A DNA stretch of 64,000 bases from Mycobacterium sp. Aquia_216 (GTDB taxonomy: Bacteria; Actinomycetota; Actinomycetes; Mycobacteriales; Mycobacteriaceae): NCBI RefSeq assembly GCF_026723865.1, contig NZ_CP113529.1, forward strand, positions 868,001 to 932,000, read 5' to 3'. Position numbers and translations under genes: made by a program. The notes beneath the pieces are model-generated. The model did not search any database. It was not told the DNA's origin and was given only the letters and a program-made list of their open reading frames with translations. Every line of letters starts with the position of its first letter. Position 1 is the stretch's first letter. Positions 45,856-57,754 of the stretch are shown one piece after another.

Positions 45856-47459
45856 CCAACCCAGAACCGCAGGACGAACGACGTTCGTTTTCCTCGCGTA
45901 CTCCCATCAACGACAATCCCGACAAGGTGATTTATCGCCGCGGGTTCGTCACCCGGCACCAGGTGACCGGATGGCGCTTCGTGATGCGGCGCATCGCCTC
46001 CGGAATCGCCCTGCACGACACCAGGATGCTGGTCGACCCGCTGCGTACCCAGTCGCGGGCGGTGCTGATGGGCGCTCTGCTTTTGATCACCGGCCTTGCG
46101 GGTTGCTTCGTGTTCTCGCTGATCCGGCCCAACGGGCAGGCAGGCACCAACGCGGTGCTCGCCGACCGGTCGACCGCCGCGCTGTATGTGCGGATCGGAG
46201 AGGACCTGCACCCGGTGCTGAACCTGACCTCGGCCCGGCTGATCGTCGGCAAACCGGTCAACCCGACCACGGTGAAAAGTACTGAGCTGGACCGGTTTCC
46301 GCGCGGGAATCTGATCGGCATCCCGGGTGCGCCAGAGCGTATGGTGCAGAACGCATCTCATGACGCGAACTGGACGGTGTGCGACGCGGTCAGTGAGGGG
46401 GCCCAGGGTTCGCACGCTGTGCACAGCACCGGCGTCACGGTGATCGCGGGAACGCCCGACAGTAGCGGCACACGTGCCGCGACGATCGCGCCCGCCGATG
46501 CGATCCTGGTCGAGTTCACCGGCGATAAGGGCACCAGCACCTGGCTGCTGTGGGATGGCAAGCGCAGCCAGATCGATCTGACCAACCACGCGGTCACCAA
46601 CGCGCTGGGCCTGGGTGCCGACGTGCCCGCCCCACGGCCCATCGCCGCGGGCCTGTTCAACGCGATCCCCGAAGGGCCTGCGCTGACCGCGCCGGGCATC
46701 CCGAACGCCGGCACCCCGGCAAACTACCCCGTCCCGGCGCCGATCGGGGCGGTCGTGACGTCCTATGCCGTCGACCCGGGCAGCGTGCGGCACTACGCGG
46801 TGCTGCCCGACGGCCTGCAACCGATCTCGCCGGTACTCGCCGCGATTCTGCGTAACACCAATTCCTATGGCCTGGAACAACCTCCGCGGCTCGGCGCCGA
46901 TGAGGTGGCCAAGCTCCCGGTGTCGCGGATGCTGGACACCACGCGCTTCCCCGACCGCCAGGTCACGCTCGTCGACGCGGCCAGGAACCCCGTCGCGTGC
47001 GCGTACTGGAGCAAGCCGGCCGGGGCCGCCAGCAGCTCGCTGAGCCTGCTGACCGGGTCGGCGCTGCCCGTGCCTGACGGCGTTCGCACCGTGAACCTGA
47101 TCGGTGGTGACTCCCAAGGGATAGCCACCCGGGTCGCCCTGGCGCCGGGCACCGGCTACTTCGCTCAGACCGTCGGTGGCGGCGCGACCTCGCCGGGCAC
47201 CGGATCGCTGTTTTGGGTGTCCGACACCGGAGTGCGCTACGGCATCGACAACGAGGCCGAGAACGGAGCCGCCGGACGCGGCAAAACCGTTGAGGCCCTG
47301 GGGCTAACCCCACCCCCCGTTCCCATTCCCTGGTCGATACTGTCGCTGTTCGCGACGGGCCCGACGCTATCGCGCGCCGACGCGTTGCTCGCACACGACG
47401 GCTTGGCGCCCGATAGCAGGCCCGGACGTCCGGTGTCGGCCGAAGGAGGACCCCGATGA
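45852..47459 (+). CDS. eccB3: ESX-3 core membrane component EccB3
   Basis: 535 residues. A short cytosolic N-terminus ([25 protein letters not shown]) is followed by one membrane helix, [21 protein letters not shown], at about 73-93. A long periplasmic region with repeated-blade fold follows, including two Cys (NWTVCDAV and NPVACAYW) that can form the conserved disulfide. It is part of the inner-membrane secretion pore with EccC, D and E. It overlaps both neighbours by four bases. Confidence 0.95.
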   Translation: MTNPEPQDERRSFSSRTPINDNPDKVIYRRGFVTRHQVTGWRFVMRRIASGIALHDTRMLVDPLRTQSRAVLMGALLLITGLAGCFVFSLIRPNGQAGTNAVLADRSTAALYVRIGEDLHPVLNLTSARLIVGKPVNPTTVKSTELDRFPRGNLIGIPGAPERMVQNASHDANWTVCDAVSEGAQGSHAVHSTGVTVIAGTPDSSGTRAATIAPADAILVEFTGDKGTSTWLLWDGKRSQIDLTNHAVTNALGLGADVPAPRPIAAGLFNAIPEGPALTAPGIPNAGTPANYPVPAPIGAVVTSYAVDPGSVRHYAVLPDGLQPISPVLAAILRNTNSYGLEQPPRLGADEVAKLPVSRMLDTTRFPDRQVTLVDAARNPVACAYWSKPAGAASSSLSLLTGSALPVPDGVRTVNLIGGDSQGIATRVALAPGTGYFAQTVGGGATSPGTGSLFWVSDTGVRYGIDNEAENGAAGRGKTVEALGLTPPPVPIPWSILSLFATGPTLSRADALLAHDGLAPDSRPGRPVSAEGGPR

Positions 47460-50400
47460 GCCGACTGATCTTCGAAGCCCGCCGGCGCCTGGCGCCGCCG
47501 AGTACGCGCCAGGGCACCATCACGATCGAGGCACCTCCCGAGCTACCTCGGGTGATTCCGCCGTCGTTCCTGCGCCGAGCCATGCCCTATGTGTTGGTGA
47601 TCCTGATCGTCGGCATGATCGTCGCCCTGGTCGCCACCGGGATGCGGGTGATTTCCCCGCAGACGCTGTTCTTCCCGTTCGTGCTGCTGTTGGCCGCAAC
47701 CGCGCTCTATCGCGGCAACGACAACAAGATGCGCACCGAGGAGGTCGACGCCGAGCGCGCCGATTACCTGCGCTACCTGTCGGTGATCCGGGACAACATC
47801 CGGACCCAGGCCGCTCAGCAGCGCGCCGCCGCACAGTGGTCGCATCCCGAGCCGGCCGCCCTGGCAACGGTGCCCGGATCTCGCCGCCAGTGGGAGCGTG
47901 ACCCGCACGACCCCGACTTCTTGGTGTTACGGGCCGGGCGCCACCAGGTTCCGCTGGCCACCGCGGTGCGGGTCCAGGATACGGCCGATGAGATCGATCT
48001 GGAACCGGTGTCGCACAGCGCATTACGGAGCCTGCTCGACACCCAGCGCACCATCCGCGATGTGCCCACCGGAATCGATTTGACCAAAGTCTCCCGGATC
48101 ACCGTCCTCGGCGAGGCGGACGAGGTGCAAGGGGCGTTGCGGGCCTGGATCGCCCAGGCGGTGACCTGGCACGACCCGACGGTGCTGGGGGTGGCGCTGG
48201 CTACCCGCGATCCGGAAAGCCACGCCTGGTCGTGGCTGAAGTGGTTGCCCCACATAGACATTCCCGGCGAGGTGGACGGTGTCGGGCCCGCCCGTTTCCT
48301 GTCTTCAGACCCCGATGAGCTGGTCACGCTGCTGGGGCCCGCGCTGGCCGACCGCCCGGCCTTCACCGGGGGCCCGGCCGATGCGCTGCGGCACCTGTTG
48401 ATCATCATCGACGATCCCGACTACGACGTGAACGCCTCGGCGCTGGCGATCGGCCGGGCCGGAGTGACGGTCGTGCACCGCACCACGACTTCGCCTCACC
48501 GCGAACAGTATTCGGACCCGGAAAAGCCGATTCTGCGCGTCATCGGGGGGGATGGCGGAGGCAGTCGAGCCGGGGCCATCCAACGCTGGCAGACCGGCGG
48601 CTGGCGGCCCTTCATCGACAACGCCGATGGACTCGGCGCCGACGAGGCCGCCCACCTGGCCCGTCAGTTGTCGCGCTGGGATTCCAACCCCACCCACACC
48701 GGGCTGCGCTCGGCGGCGACCCGGGGCGCTACGTTCACGACGCTGCTGGGTATTTCGGACGCGTCGCAGCTGGATGTGCCGACGCTGTGGGGACCGCGGA
48801 GCCGCGACGACGAGTTGCGGGTGCCGATCGGTGTCACCGCGACCGGTGAGCCGCTGTACTTCGACCTCAAGGACGAAGCCGAGGGCGGGATGGGGCCGCA
48901 CGGCCTGATGATCGGTATGACCGGTTCCGGCAAGTCGCAGACCTTGATGTCAATTCTATTGTCGCTGTTGACAACTCATTCGGCTGACCGGCTGATCGTC
49001 ATTTATGCCGACTTCAAGGGTGAAGCCGGTGCCGACAGCTTCCGGGACTTCCCACAGGTCGTCGCGGTGATCTCGAACATGGCCGAGAAGAAGTCGCTGG
49101 CCGACCGGTTCGCCGATACGCTGCGCGGTGAGGTCGCCCGCCGTGAAACATTGCTCCGCGAGGCCGGCCGCCGGGTTCAGGGCAGTGCGTTCAACTCGGT
49201 GGTCGAATATGAAAACGCCATCGCTGCCGGACATGACCTGCCGCCGATCCCGACGCTGTTCGTGGTCGCCGACGAGTTCACGCTGATGCTCGCCGACTAC
49301 CCGGAGTACGCCGAACTGTTCGATTACGTGGCGCGCAAGGGCCGCTCGTTCCGCATCCACATCCTGTTCGCCTCCCAGACGCTGGATGTCGGAAAGATCA
49401 AGGACATCGACAAGAACACCTCGTACCGCATCGGGTTGAAGGTGGCCAGTCCCAGCGTTTCTCGCCAGATCATCGGCGTGGACGACGCGTACCACATCGA
49501 ATCGGGCAAAGAGCACAAGGGCGTGGGCTTCCTGGTTCCCGCTCCCGGTGCCGCCCCGATAAAGTTCCGCAGCACCTATGTCGACGGCATCTACGAGCCA
49601 CCGCGGACCGCTAAAGCCCTTGTGGTGCAGTCCGTTCCGCAGCCAAAGCTGTTCACTGCGGGACGGGTGGAGCCCGATCAGGGCACGGTCATCACCGGGC
49701 CGGACCAAGAAGAGCTGGGCGGTCCGCCGCGCAAGCTGATCGCGACGATCGGCGAGCAGCTGGCCGGCTACGGGCCGCGGGCACCACGGCTGTGGCTGCC
49801 GCCGCTGGACGAGCAGATCCCGTTGACCACGGTACTGGCTCATGCCGAGCTGCCGGAACGGCAGTGGCGTTGGCCGCTCGGCGAGATCGACAAGCCATTC
49901 GAGATGCGGCGTGACCCGCTGGTGTTCGACGCCACGTCGGCTTCCGGCAACATGGTGATCCACGGCGGCGCCAAGTCCGGTAAATCGTCTGCACTGCAGA
50001 CATTTATCCTCTCCGCGGCCAGCCTGCACTCGCCGCGCGATGTCACGTTCTACTGCCTGGACTACGGCGGCGGACAGCTGCGCGCTCTGGAAGATCTTGC
50101 GCACGTCGGCAGCGTGGCATCGCCGCTGGAACCCGAGCGCATTCGCCGTACCTTCGGCGAGCTCGAGCAGCTGCTGGTGTCCCGGCAGCAGCGAGAAGCC
50201 TTCCGCGACAAGCACGGTTCGACCCACGACGATGGCTTTGGCGAGGTGTTCCTGGTCATTGACAATCTCTACGCGTTCGCCCGGGACAACACCGACCAGT
50301 TCAACACGCGTAACCCGTTGCTGGCCAAGGTGACTGAGCTCGTCAATGTCGGCCTCGCGTACGGCATCCACGTGATTATCACCACCCCGAGCTGGCTGGA

Positions 50401-51448
50401 GGTGCCGCTCGCGATGCGCGACGGCCTCGGGCTGCGCCTCGAGCTCAAACTGCACGACGCGCGGGACAGCAATGTGCGCGTGGTCGGGGCGCTGCGCCGC
50501 CCGGCCGACGCCGTGCCGGCCGACCAGCCGGGCCGCGGGTTGACCATGGCCGCCGAACACTTCCTGTTCGCGGCTCCCGAGTTGGATCATGTGGCCGCGA
50601 TCAATGCCCGTTACCCGGGCGTGGCGGCACCGCCGGTTCGGCTGCTGCCGACCAACCTGGCACCCGATGCCCTGGGGCCGTTGTATCGGGGAGCGGAGCA
50701 AGTCGTCATCGGCCAGCGCGAAGAGGACCTGGCGCCGGTCGTGCTCGACTTCGCCGAGAACCCGCTGCTGATGGTGTTCGGCGACAGCAAGGCGGGCAAG
50801 ACCACGCTGCTGCGGCACATCATCCGCACCATCCGCGAGCACTCAGACGCGGACCAGGTGGCTTTCACGGTGCTGGATCGGCGGCTGCATCTCGTCGACG
50901 AGCCGCTCTTCCCGGACAACGAGTACACCGCCAACATCGACCGGATCATCCCGGCGATGCTCGGCCTGTCCAACATCATCGAGTCGCGGCGCCCGCCGGC
51001 GGGCTTGTCGGCAGCGGAGTTGGCCCGGTGGAGCTACGAGGGACACACCCATTACCTGATCATCGACGACGTTGACCAGATTCCGGACGCCCCGGCGATG
51101 AGTGGCCCGTACGTTGGGCAGCGGCCATGGACCAGCCTCATCCCCGAACTCAGCCAAGCCGCTGATCTGGGGTTGAGGGTGATCGTCACGGCACGGGCCA
51201 CGGGGTCGGGGCACGCGCTGATGACCAGTCCGTTGCTGCGCCGATTCAACGACCTGCAGGCGACCACGTTGATGCTGGCGGGCAACCCGCAAGACAGCGG
51301 CAAGATCCGTGGTCAACGGTTTGGCCGGTTGCCTGCTGGACGAGGAATTCTGTTGGGAGACAGTGAAAGTCCGACGTATGTGCAGTTGGTCAACCCGTTG
51401 GTTGGCGAATCTGTTGTAGGGGGAGCCGACGAAGGTTTCGCCCGCTGA
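47456..51448 (+). CDS. eccC3: ESX-3 FtsK/SpoIIIE-type motor ATPase EccC3
   Basis: 1330 residues in one chain (not split as in ESX-1), the same as Rv0284. Two membrane helices at about 42-65 and 72-90. Three ATPase domains follow: Walker A GMTGSGKS (about 487), GGAKSGKS (about 838) and GDSKAGKT (about 1110), with Walker B-like VVADEF, LVIDNL and LIIDDV. Domain 1 keeps Asp-Glu, as expected for the active motor; domains 2 and 3 lack the Glu. It recognises the C-terminal signals of Esx and PE-PPE substrates and drives transport. Confidence 0.96.
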   Translation: MSRLIFEARRRLAPPSTRQGTITIEAPPELPRVIPPSFLRRAMPYVLVILIVGMIVALVATGMRVISPQTLFFPFVLLLAATALYRGNDNKMRTEEVDAERADYLRYLSVIRDNIRTQAAQQRAAAQWSHPEPAALATVPGSRRQWERDPHDPDFLVLRAGRHQVPLATAVRVQDTADEIDLEPVSHSALRSLLDTQRTIRDVPTGIDLTKVSRITVLGEADEVQGALRAWIAQAVTWHDPTVLGVALATRDPESHAWSWLKWLPHIDIPGEVDGVGPARFLSSDPDELVTLLGPALADRPAFTGGPADALRHLLIIIDDPDYDVNASALAIGRAGVTVVHRTTTSPHREQYSDPEKPILRVIGGDGGGSRAGAIQRWQTGGWRPFIDNADGLGADEAAHLARQLSRWDSNPTHTGLRSAATRGATFTTLLGISDASQLDVPTLWGPRSRDDELRVPIGVTATGEPLYFDLKDEAEGGMGPHGLMIGMTGSGKSQTLMSILLSLLTTHSADRLIVIYADFKGEAGADSFRDFPQVVAVISNMAEKKSLADRFADTLRGEVARRETLLREAGRRVQGSAFNSVVEYENAIAAGHDLPPIPTLFVVADEFTLMLADYPEYAELFDYVARKGRSFRIHILFASQTLDVGKIKDIDKNTSYRIGLKVASPSVSRQIIGVDDAYHIESGKEHKGVGFLVPAPGAAPIKFRSTYVDGIYEPPRTAKALVVQSVPQPKLFTAGRVEPDQGTVITGPDQEELGGPPRKLIATIGEQLAGYGPRAPRLWLPPLDEQIPLTTVLAHAELPERQWRWPLGEIDKPFEMRRDPLVFDATSASGNMVIHGGAKSGKSSALQTFILSAASLHSPRDVTFYCLDYGGGQLRALEDLAHVGSVASPLEPERIRRTFGELEQLLVSRQQREAFRDKHGSTHDDGFGEVFLVIDNLYAFARDNTDQFNTRNPLLAKVTELVNVGLAYGIHVIITTPSWLEVPLAMRDGLGLRLELKLHDARDSNVRVVGALRRPADAVPADQPGRGLTMAAEHFLFAAPELDHVAAINARYPGVAAPPVRLLPTNLAPDALGPLYRGAEQVVIGQREEDLAPVVLDFAENPLLMVFGDSKAGKTTLLRHIIRTIREHSDADQVAFTVLDRRLHLVDEPLFPDNEYTANIDRIIPAMLGLSNIIESRRPPAGLSAAELARWSYEGHTHYLIIDDVDQIPDAPAMSGPYVGQRPWTSLIPELSQAADLGLRVIVTARATGSGHALMTSPLLRRFNDLQATTLMLAGNPQDSGKIRGQRFGRLPAGRGILLGDSESPTYVQLVNPLVGESVVGGADEGFAR

Positions 51449-51494
51449 TGGTGGTTAGTGAAACAGCAACAGAAGGACCACAGAAGGAGGGGTT

Positions 51495-51803
51495 ATGACG
51501 TTGCGAGTTGTTCCTGAGGGCCTGGCGGCGACGAGTGCGGCGGTGGAGGCGCTGACGGCGCGGTTGGCGAGCGCGCACGCGGCGGCCGCACCGGCGATCA
51601 CCGCAGTAGTGCCGCCCGCGGCAGATCCGGTGTCGCTGACGACGGCCGCCGGGTTCAGTGCCCAGGGCCAGCTGCACTCCGCGGTGGCCGCCGAGGGTGT
51701 CGAGGAATTGGGCCGCGCCGGTGTGGGTGTGGGCGAAGGTGGGGCGAGCTATCTCGCGGGTGACGCCGCGGCAGCCGTCACGTACGGAGCGGCGGGCGCC
51801 TGA
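51495..51803 (+). CDS. PE5: PE-family protein PE5
   Basis: 102 residues, only a PE domain. The PE motif is at [12 protein letters not shown] type VII signal YxxxD is seen in SYLAGDAAA after the second helix. It pairs with PPE4 encoded two bases downstream, and the dimer is bound by EspG3 and exported by ESX-3. It matches Rv0285. A ribosome site aaggagg lies at 51483-51489. In M. tuberculosis PE5-PPE4 supports siderophore-bound iron use. Confidence 0.95.
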   Translation: MTLRVVPEGLAATSAAVEALTARLASAHAAAAPAITAVVPPAADPVSLTTAAGFSAQGQLHSAVAAEGVEELGRAGVGVGEGGASYLAGDAAAAVTYGAAGA

Positions 51804-51805
51804 TC

Positions 51806-53290
51806 ATGACCGCGCCCATCTGGATGGCTGCTCCGCCCGAGGTGCATTCGGCGTTGCTGACCGCTGGTCCCGGACCGGGGCCGCTGTTGGCGGCCGCCGG
51901 GGCATGGACCTCGCTCAGCACCGAATACGCTGACGCGGCAGCCGAACTCAGTGGGCTACTGGCGGAGGTACAAGCGGGGGCGTGGGAAGGGCCGACCGCC
52001 GAGCAGTATGCGGCCGCGCATGTGCCATATCTGGCGTGGCTGATGCAGGCCAGTGCCGACAGCGCTGGTGTGGCCGCTCAGCACGAGGTCGCGGCGGCGG
52101 CATACACCGGCGCGCTCGCGGCCATGCCGACGCTGGCGGAGTTGGCCGCCAACCACACCATCCACGGAGTGTTGGTAGGGACGAACTTCTTTGGGATCAA
52201 CACGATTCCGATTGCGGTCAACGAGGCCGACTACGCGCGGATGTGGGTCCAGGCCGCCACGACGATGAGCACGTATCAGGTCGTCTCCGGTGCGGCGCTG
52301 GCGGCGGCGCCGGAGCTGAGCCCGGCGCCCAACGTGCTGCGCCCCGGTGCCGAAGCCAACAACTTCTCGACCCTGGCCGCGCCGAACGACTCCGACTCCG
52401 GCAACTGGCTGGACAATCTGCTCAAGCAACTGCAGCAGTTCTTCCAGAACCTGTCCGACATGATCCAGCAGTTCATGCAGGCTTTGGGGCCCTTCCTGGT
52501 GGCCAACGGCCCGCTGCTGTTCTTTATCGCCTACGAGGCGTTTTTCATTCCATTCGGTACTACGTTCTGGACCGTGCTGTTGACGGCGCCGTTCCTGTTG
52601 ATACCGCTCATTATCGGCCTCGGCGCCTACTTTTATTTGCAGAATCCCGACGCCGCGCCCGCCGAGGCCCTGCCACCGGCACCGGCTCTCGCGTCTGAAG
52701 CTCCCTCGATGCCTCCGGTGGCCGCCATGGCCCCACCGGCGCCGGCGCCCGCTTCGGCTCCGGCGTCCGCGCCCGCCTCGGCGGCCAGTCCGGCGCCCGC
52801 GCCGGCACCGGCGCCGGTCGCCGGGACTTTCGGTTACGCGGTCGCCGCCGGCGGCGACCCGGAAACCGGGTTTGGCCCGACGCTGGGTGGCCGCAGTGGG
52901 GTCAAGGCGCCGGCCGCGACGATCCCGGCCGCCGCTGCGGCGGTGCCGGGTCGGGCAGCCGCGGCGCGCCGGCGCCGCCGTGCCGCAATGCGTGACCACG
53001 GCGACGAATTCCTCGATATGAACGTCGATGTCGACCCGGACTGGGGTGGCCCGGCGGACGAAGAGCTACTGGCTGCTGCCGCGATGGCTTCGGGAAGTGG
53101 GGCCGGACGACTGGGGTTCGCCGGGACCGCGCACAAGGACGCGGATCTGCGGGCGTCGGGACTGACCGAGATGGCCGGCGATGAATTCGGCAGCGGCCCG
53201 CGGATGCCGATGGTGCCGGGCACCTGGGACCAGAACGGCGAGGGCTCGGGTGGGCCCGATGAAGCGGGGGGAGGGGGCCCCGAAAGTTAG
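51806..53290 (+). CDS. PPE4: PPE-family protein PPE4 (PPW subfamily)
   Basis: 494 residues. PPE at 10-12; the PPE helical domain spans 1-180. At about 235-275 there are two hydrophobic segments ([19 protein letters not shown] and [20 protein letters not shown]). A Pro/Ala-rich linker leads to [12 protein letters not shown] and PMVPGTW, the PPW tail. It is partner to PE5. Its first 160 residues and its tail are closely similar to those of PPE3, so the two derive from one ancestor. Shorter than Rv0286 (513), mainly in the linker. Confidence 0.95.
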   Translation: MTAPIWMAAPPEVHSALLTAGPGPGPLLAAAGAWTSLSTEYADAAAELSGLLAEVQAGAWEGPTAEQYAAAHVPYLAWLMQASADSAGVAAQHEVAAAAYTGALAAMPTLAELAANHTIHGVLVGTNFFGINTIPIAVNEADYARMWVQAATTMSTYQVVSGAALAAAPELSPAPNVLRPGAEANNFSTLAAPNDSDSGNWLDNLLKQLQQFFQNLSDMIQQFMQALGPFLVANGPLLFFIAYEAFFIPFGTTFWTVLLTAPFLLIPLIIGLGAYFYLQNPDAAPAEALPPAPALASEAPSMPPVAAMAPPAPAPASAPASAPASAASPAPAPAPAPVAGTFGYAVAAGGDPETGFGPTLGGRSGVKAPAATIPAAAAAVPGRAAAARRRRRAAMRDHGDEFLDMNVDVDPDWGGPADEELLAAAAMASGSGAGRLGFAGTAHKDADLRASGLTEMAGDEFGSGPRMPMVPGTWDQNGEGSGGPDEAGGGGPES

Positions 53291-53344
53291 CAATATGTCA
53301 GCCAATAACCGAAATCGTAAGGGACGGAAGAGAAAGGAAACATC

Positions 53345-53638
53345 ATGAGTCTTCTGGATGCTCACATTCCGCAGTTGGTCGCCTCGCAGTCGGCGTTCAG
53401 CGCCAAGGCGGCCCTGATGCGCAGCACGATCAACGGGGCCGAGCAGGAGGCAATGTCCGCCCAGGCTTTCCACCAGGGTGAGTCGTCGGCGGCGTTTCAG
53501 GCCGCGCACGCCCGATTCGTGGAAATGGCCGCGCGGGTCAACACCCTGCTGGACATCGCCCAGGCCAACCTCGGTGACGCAGCGGGCACCTATGTGGCCG
53601 CCGACGCCGCTGCCGCGTCCGGCTACACCTCGTTCTGA
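53345..53638 (+). CDS. esxG: ESX-3 secreted protein EsxG
   Basis: 97 residues, the size of Rv0287. A helical-hairpin WXG100 relative of the SAG subgroup, lacking the classic WXG. The C-terminal YVAAD gives the YxxxD type VII export signal. It forms a tight heterodimer with EsxH, is secreted by ESX-3, and helps siderophore-mediated iron and zinc acquisition. A gaaagga ribosome site lies just upstream. The 54-bp gap from PPE4 suggests it may have its own internal initiation. Confidence 0.97.
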   Translation: MSLLDAHIPQLVASQSAFSAKAALMRSTINGAEQEAMSAQAFHQGESSAAFQAAHARFVEMAARVNTLLDIAQANLGDAAGTYVAADAAAASGYTSF

Positions 53639-53670
53639 GCCGACCACTAGTAACCGCGAAAGGACTTGAG

Positions 53671-53961
53671 ATGTCGCAGATTATGTACAACTACCCGGCG
53701 ATGCTGAGCCATGCCGCCGACATGTCCGGCTACGCCGGCACGATGCAGGGGCTGGGCGCCGATATCGCCACCGAACAGGCCGCACTGCAGAACGCCTGGC
53801 AGGGTGACACCGGTATGACCTACCAGGTTTGGCAGGCGCAGTGGAACCAGGCCATGGAGGCGTTGGTGCGGTCCTACCAGGCCATGGCCAGCACACACGA
53901 GAACAACACGCTGGCCATGTATGCCCGCGACACGGCTGAAGCCGCCAAGTGGGGCGGCTAG
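53671..53961 (+). CDS. esxH: ESX-3 secreted protein EsxH (TB10.4)
   Basis: 96 residues, the same as Rv0288. The WXG turn is AWQGDTG with Trp43. The first half, [22 protein letters not shown], is nearly identical to TB10.4. Zinc-binding His residues reported for TB10.4 have counterparts by position (for example His14), but the site is not proven here. Heterodimer partner of EsxG; reported to interfere with host ESCRT. It is separated from esxG by 32 bp with a gaaagga ribosome site. Confidence 0.97.
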   Translation: MSQIMYNYPAMLSHAADMSGYAGTMQGLGADIATEQAALQNAWQGDTGMTYQVWQAQWNQAMEALVRSYQAMASTHENNTLAMYARDTAEAAKWGG

Positions 53962-53971
53962 TCCCGCCTCG

Positions 53972-54850
53972 ATGAGTGTCGAGCCCAATGCCGTCGAGCT
54001 GACGGTCGAAAACGCGTGGTTTATCGCGGAAACCAGTGGAGCAGGTAGCTTCCCATGGGTTTTGGCGATCACGACGCCATACCGCGATGCCGCGCAACGA
54101 GCCGCGTTCTTCAAAAGTCAGAAGGACGAGTTGACCCGGATGGGTCTGATGTCACCGGACGGTGTGGTGAATCCGGCGGTCGCGGACTGGATCAAAGTGG
54201 TGTGCTTTCCCGACCAATGGCTTGATTTGCGCTATGTGGGCTCCGGCGCAGCCGGCGGTGCCGGCGAGTTGCTGCGCGGCATTGTCGCGCGGCGCGCCGG
54301 CAATACCGGCACGCGTTCGGCGACCATCGTCGCGCTGCGTAGCGCGCAGCTGGTCACCTTCACCGCCATGAACATCGACGATGCCCGGGCGCTGGTTCCG
54401 GTCCTCGGTGTCGGCATGGGCCAGCGGCCGCCGGCGCAGTTCGCGGAGTTCAGCATGCCGGCGCGCGTTGGAGCCCGGGCTGACGAGCGACTGCGCTCCG
54501 GTGCGCCGCTGGCGGAAGTCCTTGACTACCTGGGTATTCCGGAATCGGCGCGAGCGGTGGTGGAATCCGTTTTCACCGGCCCGCGTAGTTACGTGGAGGT
54601 CGTCGCCGGCTGCCATCGCGACGGCCGGCATGCCACCACCGAAGTCGGAATGAGCATCGTGGACACCACCGCGGGCCGGATCCTGGTCAGTCCGTCCCGC
54701 GCGTTCGACGGCGAATGGGTCTCGACGTTCAGTCCGGGAACACCGTTCGCGATTGCCGTCGCGATCGAGCATTTGACCGCCTGCCTGCCCGATGGCCACT
54801 GGTTCCCCAATCAGCGGCTGTCCCGAGATTTGTCCACCCAATACGCGTAA
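53972..54850 (+). CDS. espG3: ESX-3 PE-PPE chaperone EspG3
   Basis: 292 residues from the ATG at 53972 ([20 protein letters not shown]), which matches the Rv0289 start; the frame opens further upstream inside esxH. It has the two-fold EspG fold (about 1-150 and 150-290), recognised by sequence likeness only. It is a cytosolic chaperone that binds the tip of PPE proteins such as PPE4 and keeps PE-PPE pairs soluble for EccC3. It is ten bases after esxH. Confidence 0.94.
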   Translation: MSVEPNAVELTVENAWFIAETSGAGSFPWVLAITTPYRDAAQRAAFFKSQKDELTRMGLMSPDGVVNPAVADWIKVVCFPDQWLDLRYVGSGAAGGAGELLRGIVARRAGNTGTRSATIVALRSAQLVTFTAMNIDDARALVPVLGVGMGQRPPAQFAEFSMPARVGARADERLRSGAPLAEVLDYLGIPESARAVVESVFTGPRSYVEVVAGCHRDGRHATTEVGMSIVDTTAGRILVSPSRAFDGEWVSTFSPGTPFAIAVAIEHLTACLPDGHWFPNQRLSRDLSTQYA

Positions 54851-54914
54851 TCGCAACGAAATAGAGAGAGAACACGATGTTCCAGGAACGGCCGCAGTCT
54901 AATTCGAGGGTCCG

Positions 54915-56348
54915 GTGACGTCCGGCGCCGTCATGCCAATCGTTCGCGTGGCAATCCTCGCGCACAGCAGGCTGACAGAAGTTGCCCTGCCCACCGAACT
55001 GCCGCTGCGCGAAATCCTGCCCGCGGTACAGCGATTGGTGGTCCCGACAGCCCAGAACGGTGATGGTGGTGACCCCGAGGGTGCAGCGCGCCCCGGTGCG
55101 GTTTCCCAGCTGAGCCTGGCGCCCATCGGCGGAGCGCCGTTCAGTCTGGACGCCAGCTTGGACACCGTCGGCGTCGTCGATGGGGATTTGCTTGCGCTGC
55201 AGCCGGTCCCGACCGGCCCGGCCGCACCAGGCATCGTCGAGGACATTGCCGACGCAGCGATGATCTTCTCGACATCACGGCTGAAGCCATGGGGTATAGC
55301 GCAGATCCAGCGCGGGGCGCTGGCCGCAGCGATCGTCGTGGCCTTCCTGGCGACGGGCCTGGGCGTGAGCTACCGCGTAGCCACCGGCGCGCTGACCGGA
55401 CTGGTCGCGGTCAGCGTGATCGCGGCGGTGACCGCGATCACCGGTTTGTTCGTCACGCTGCGCTCGGAACGCACCGGAACGGCGCTGTCGATGGCAGCGC
55501 TGGTGCCCATCGGCGCGGCCCTGGCATTGGCGGTGCCCGGAAAGTTCGGGGCGGCACAGCTGGTGCTGTCCGCGGCCGGGGTGACCGCGTGGTCGCTGAT
55601 CGTCCTGATGGTGCCGAGCAACGAGCGCGAGCGGATCGTGGGTTTCTTCACCGCGACTACCGTGCTCGGGACCGGGGTGTTGTTGGCCGCCGGCGCCGAA
55701 TTGCTCTGGCGGCTACCGATACTGGCTATCGGCGGTGGATTGATCGTGGCGGCGCTGCTGGTGATCATCGAAGCGGCGCAGCTTTCCGCGCTGTGGGCGC
55801 GCTTCCCGTTGCCGGTCATTCCGGCGCCCGGTGACCCGAGTCCGTCGGCGCCCGCGCTTCGGGTGCTCGAGGACCTGCCTCGGCGGGTGCGCATCGGTGA
55901 TGCTCATCAGAACGGCTTTATCGCCGGCGCCGTGCTGCTCAGTGTCCTGGGCTCGGTGGCGATCGCGTTGCGCCCCGAGTCGTTGAGTGGATGGGGCTGG
56001 TACGTGGTGGCGGCCATCGCGGCTACCTCGGTCCTGCGTGCCCGCGTGTGGGATTCGGCCGCCTGCAAGGCCTGGCTGCTGTCCCAGCCCTACCTGGTCG
56101 CCGGTGCCCTGCTGGTGTTGTATGCCTCGACCGGACGCTTCTTCGCCGCACTCATCGCGGCGGTGGTGCTCGTCGCGCTGGCGTTGGCGTGGGCCGTGGT
56201 GGCGCTGAACCCGGGCATCGCCTCGCCCGAGACCTATTCGCTGCCGCTGCGCCGGCTGTTGGGCTTCGTCGCGGCCGGCCTGGACGCCTCGTTGATTCCC
56301 GTCATCGCCTATCTGGTCGGTCTGTTCGCCTGGGTGCTCAATCGATGA
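54915..56348 (+). CDS. eccD3: ESX-3 core membrane component EccD3
   Basis: 477 residues with a GTG start at 54915. The N-terminal ubiquitin-like domain (about 8-100: MPIVRVAILAHSRLTEVALPTELPLREILPAV, then GVVDGDLLALQP) is followed by a linker and 11 membrane helices, ending LIPVIAYLVGLFAWVLNR. It builds the large lipid-filled vestibule of the type VII membrane complex. It overlaps mycP3 by ATGA. Confidence 0.95.
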   Translation: MTSGAVMPIVRVAILAHSRLTEVALPTELPLREILPAVQRLVVPTAQNGDGGDPEGAARPGAVSQLSLAPIGGAPFSLDASLDTVGVVDGDLLALQPVPTGPAAPGIVEDIADAAMIFSTSRLKPWGIAQIQRGALAAAIVVAFLATGLGVSYRVATGALTGLVAVSVIAAVTAITGLFVTLRSERTGTALSMAALVPIGAALALAVPGKFGAAQLVLSAAGVTAWSLIVLMVPSNERERIVGFFTATTVLGTGVLLAAGAELLWRLPILAIGGGLIVAALLVIIEAAQLSALWARFPLPVIPAPGDPSPSAPALRVLEDLPRRVRIGDAHQNGFIAGAVLLSVLGSVAIALRPESLSGWGWYVVAAIAATSVLRARVWDSAACKAWLLSQPYLVAGALLVLYASTGRFFAALIAAVVLVALALAWAVVALNPGIASPETYSLPLRRLLGFVAAGLDASLIPVIAYLVGLFAWVLNR

Positions 56349-57754
56349 TTCGTGCCGGATTCGCTTGCCTCACGGCGGCGTTGGCCTTTTCGCAAGCCGT
56401 TGCGCCATGGGCTTGTCCACCAGCGTCGGCGATCAGCCAGCCGGTGGTCGACCCGGGTGCGCAACCGCCCAGCGGAACTGCGGGACCGGTGCAGCCGATG
56501 GAGCAACGCGGGCCCTGCAGCACTTCCGGTGTCATCCCGGGGAGCGATCCCGCTGCGGTGACCCGCAGCCAGGCGATGCTGAATCTTCCTGCGGCATGGC
56601 AGTTTTCCCGCGGTGAGGGTCAGCTGGTGGCAGTGCTCGACACCGGCGTGCGGCCGGGGCCTCGGCTACCCAATGTCGATCCCGGTGGCGATTTCGTGGA
56701 GACGACGGACGGACTGACCGACTGCGACGGGCACGGCACGCTGGTGGCCGGAGTCATCGCCGGCCAGCCGTCCGCCGAGGACGGCTTCTCAGGGGTCGCC
56801 CCCGCCGCGCGCGTGTTGGCGATCCGGACGGCGTCCGGCAAGTTCTCGCCGCGCTCGCCGGGCGGCGATCCGATGGTGGCGCGGGTGTCCCTCGAGGTCG
56901 CCACGCTGGGCCGGGCGATCGTGCATGCGGCCGATCTCGGGGCCCGGGTGATCGACATCTCGGAGGTAACGTGCGTACCCGCCGATCGACCCGTCGATCA
57001 GGCCGCGCTCGGGGCGGCGATCCGCTACGCTGCGGTGGACAAGGACGCCGTGCTCGTCGCGGCCGCGGGCAATACCGGGGCGACCGGATCGGTCGGCGGC
57101 GGAATGTCCTGTGAGTCAAACCCGCTCACCGATCTTGGCCGACCGGACGATGCGCGGAATTGGGCCGGCGTCACGTCGGTGTCCACTCCGTCGTGGTGGC
57201 AGCCGTACGTGCTGTCGGCGGCCTCCCTCAACCCGGATGGGCAACCGTCGAAATTCACCATGTCCGGGCCGTGGGTGGGTATCGCGGCGCCGGGCGAAAG
57301 CATTGTGTCGGTGAGCAATCGCGACGGCGGCAGCCTCGCCAACGGCCTGCCCGACGATCATCAGCAACTGAGCGCGCTCAGCGGCACCAGCTACGCCTCC
57401 GGCTACGTATCGGGCGTCGCGGCGCTGGTCCGCAGTAAGTACCCCACGCTGTCCGCCACGGAGGTGGTGCGCCGGATCACCGCGACCGCGCACAACGGTG
57501 CCCGGGCCCCGTCCAACATCGTCGGCACCGGCAGCGTGGACCCACTGGCAGCCCTGACGTGGGAATTGCCCGCAAGCACCGGGGCCGCCGCAACGCCGGC
57601 GAAGCCGGTCGCCGTGCCCCCGGCACCGGCGCCCAAAGACAACACCCCGCGGACCGTCGCGTTCGTCGGGACCGCCGCGCTGGCATTGATTGTCGCGGCG
57701 GTTGCCGCCGCAACCGCAATCGCCGCGCGCCGACGGAAGGAGACCACCTCGTGA
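56345..57754 (+). CDS. mycP3: ESX-3 mycosin, subtilisin-like serine protease MycP3
   Basis: 469 residues from the ATG at 56345. Signal peptide about 1-28, then an N-terminal extension. Catalytic triad: Asp99 in VLDTG, His130 in DGHGT, Ser349 in GTSYASG, with the oxyanion Asn in AAAGNTG. A Pro/Ala linker and one C-terminal helix (VAFVGTAALALIVAAVAAATAIA) anchor it to the periplasmic side of the inner membrane. It stabilises the ESX complex. It overlaps eccE3 by GTGA. Confidence 0.95.
   Translation: MIRAGFACLTAALAFSQAVAPWACPPASAISQPVVDPGAQPPSGTAGPVQPMEQRGPCSTSGVIPGSDPAAVTRSQAMLNLPAAWQFSRGEGQLVAVLDTGVRPGPRLPNVDPGGDFVETTDGLTDCDGHGTLVAGVIAGQPSAEDGFSGVAPAARVLAIRTASGKFSPRSPGGDPMVARVSLEVATLGRAIVHAADLGARVIDISEVTCVPADRPVDQAALGAAIRYAAVDKDAVLVAAAGNTGATGSVGGGMSCESNPLTDLGRPDDARNWAGVTSVSTPSWWQPYVLSAASLNPDGQPSKFTMSGPWVGIAAPGESIVSVSNRDGGSLANGLPDDHQQLSALSGTSYASGYVSGVAALVRSKYPTLSATEVVRRITATAHNGARAPSNIVGTGSVDPLAALTWELPASTGAAATPAKPVAVPPAPAPKDNTPRTVAFVGTAALALIVAAVAAATAIAARRRKETTS

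Noticed and set aside
55991..56344. N-terminal extension of MycP3 into eccD3
   Set aside because: It is the out-of-frame shadow of eccD3; the ATG at 56345 starts a proper signal peptide and overlaps the eccD3 stop as expected.
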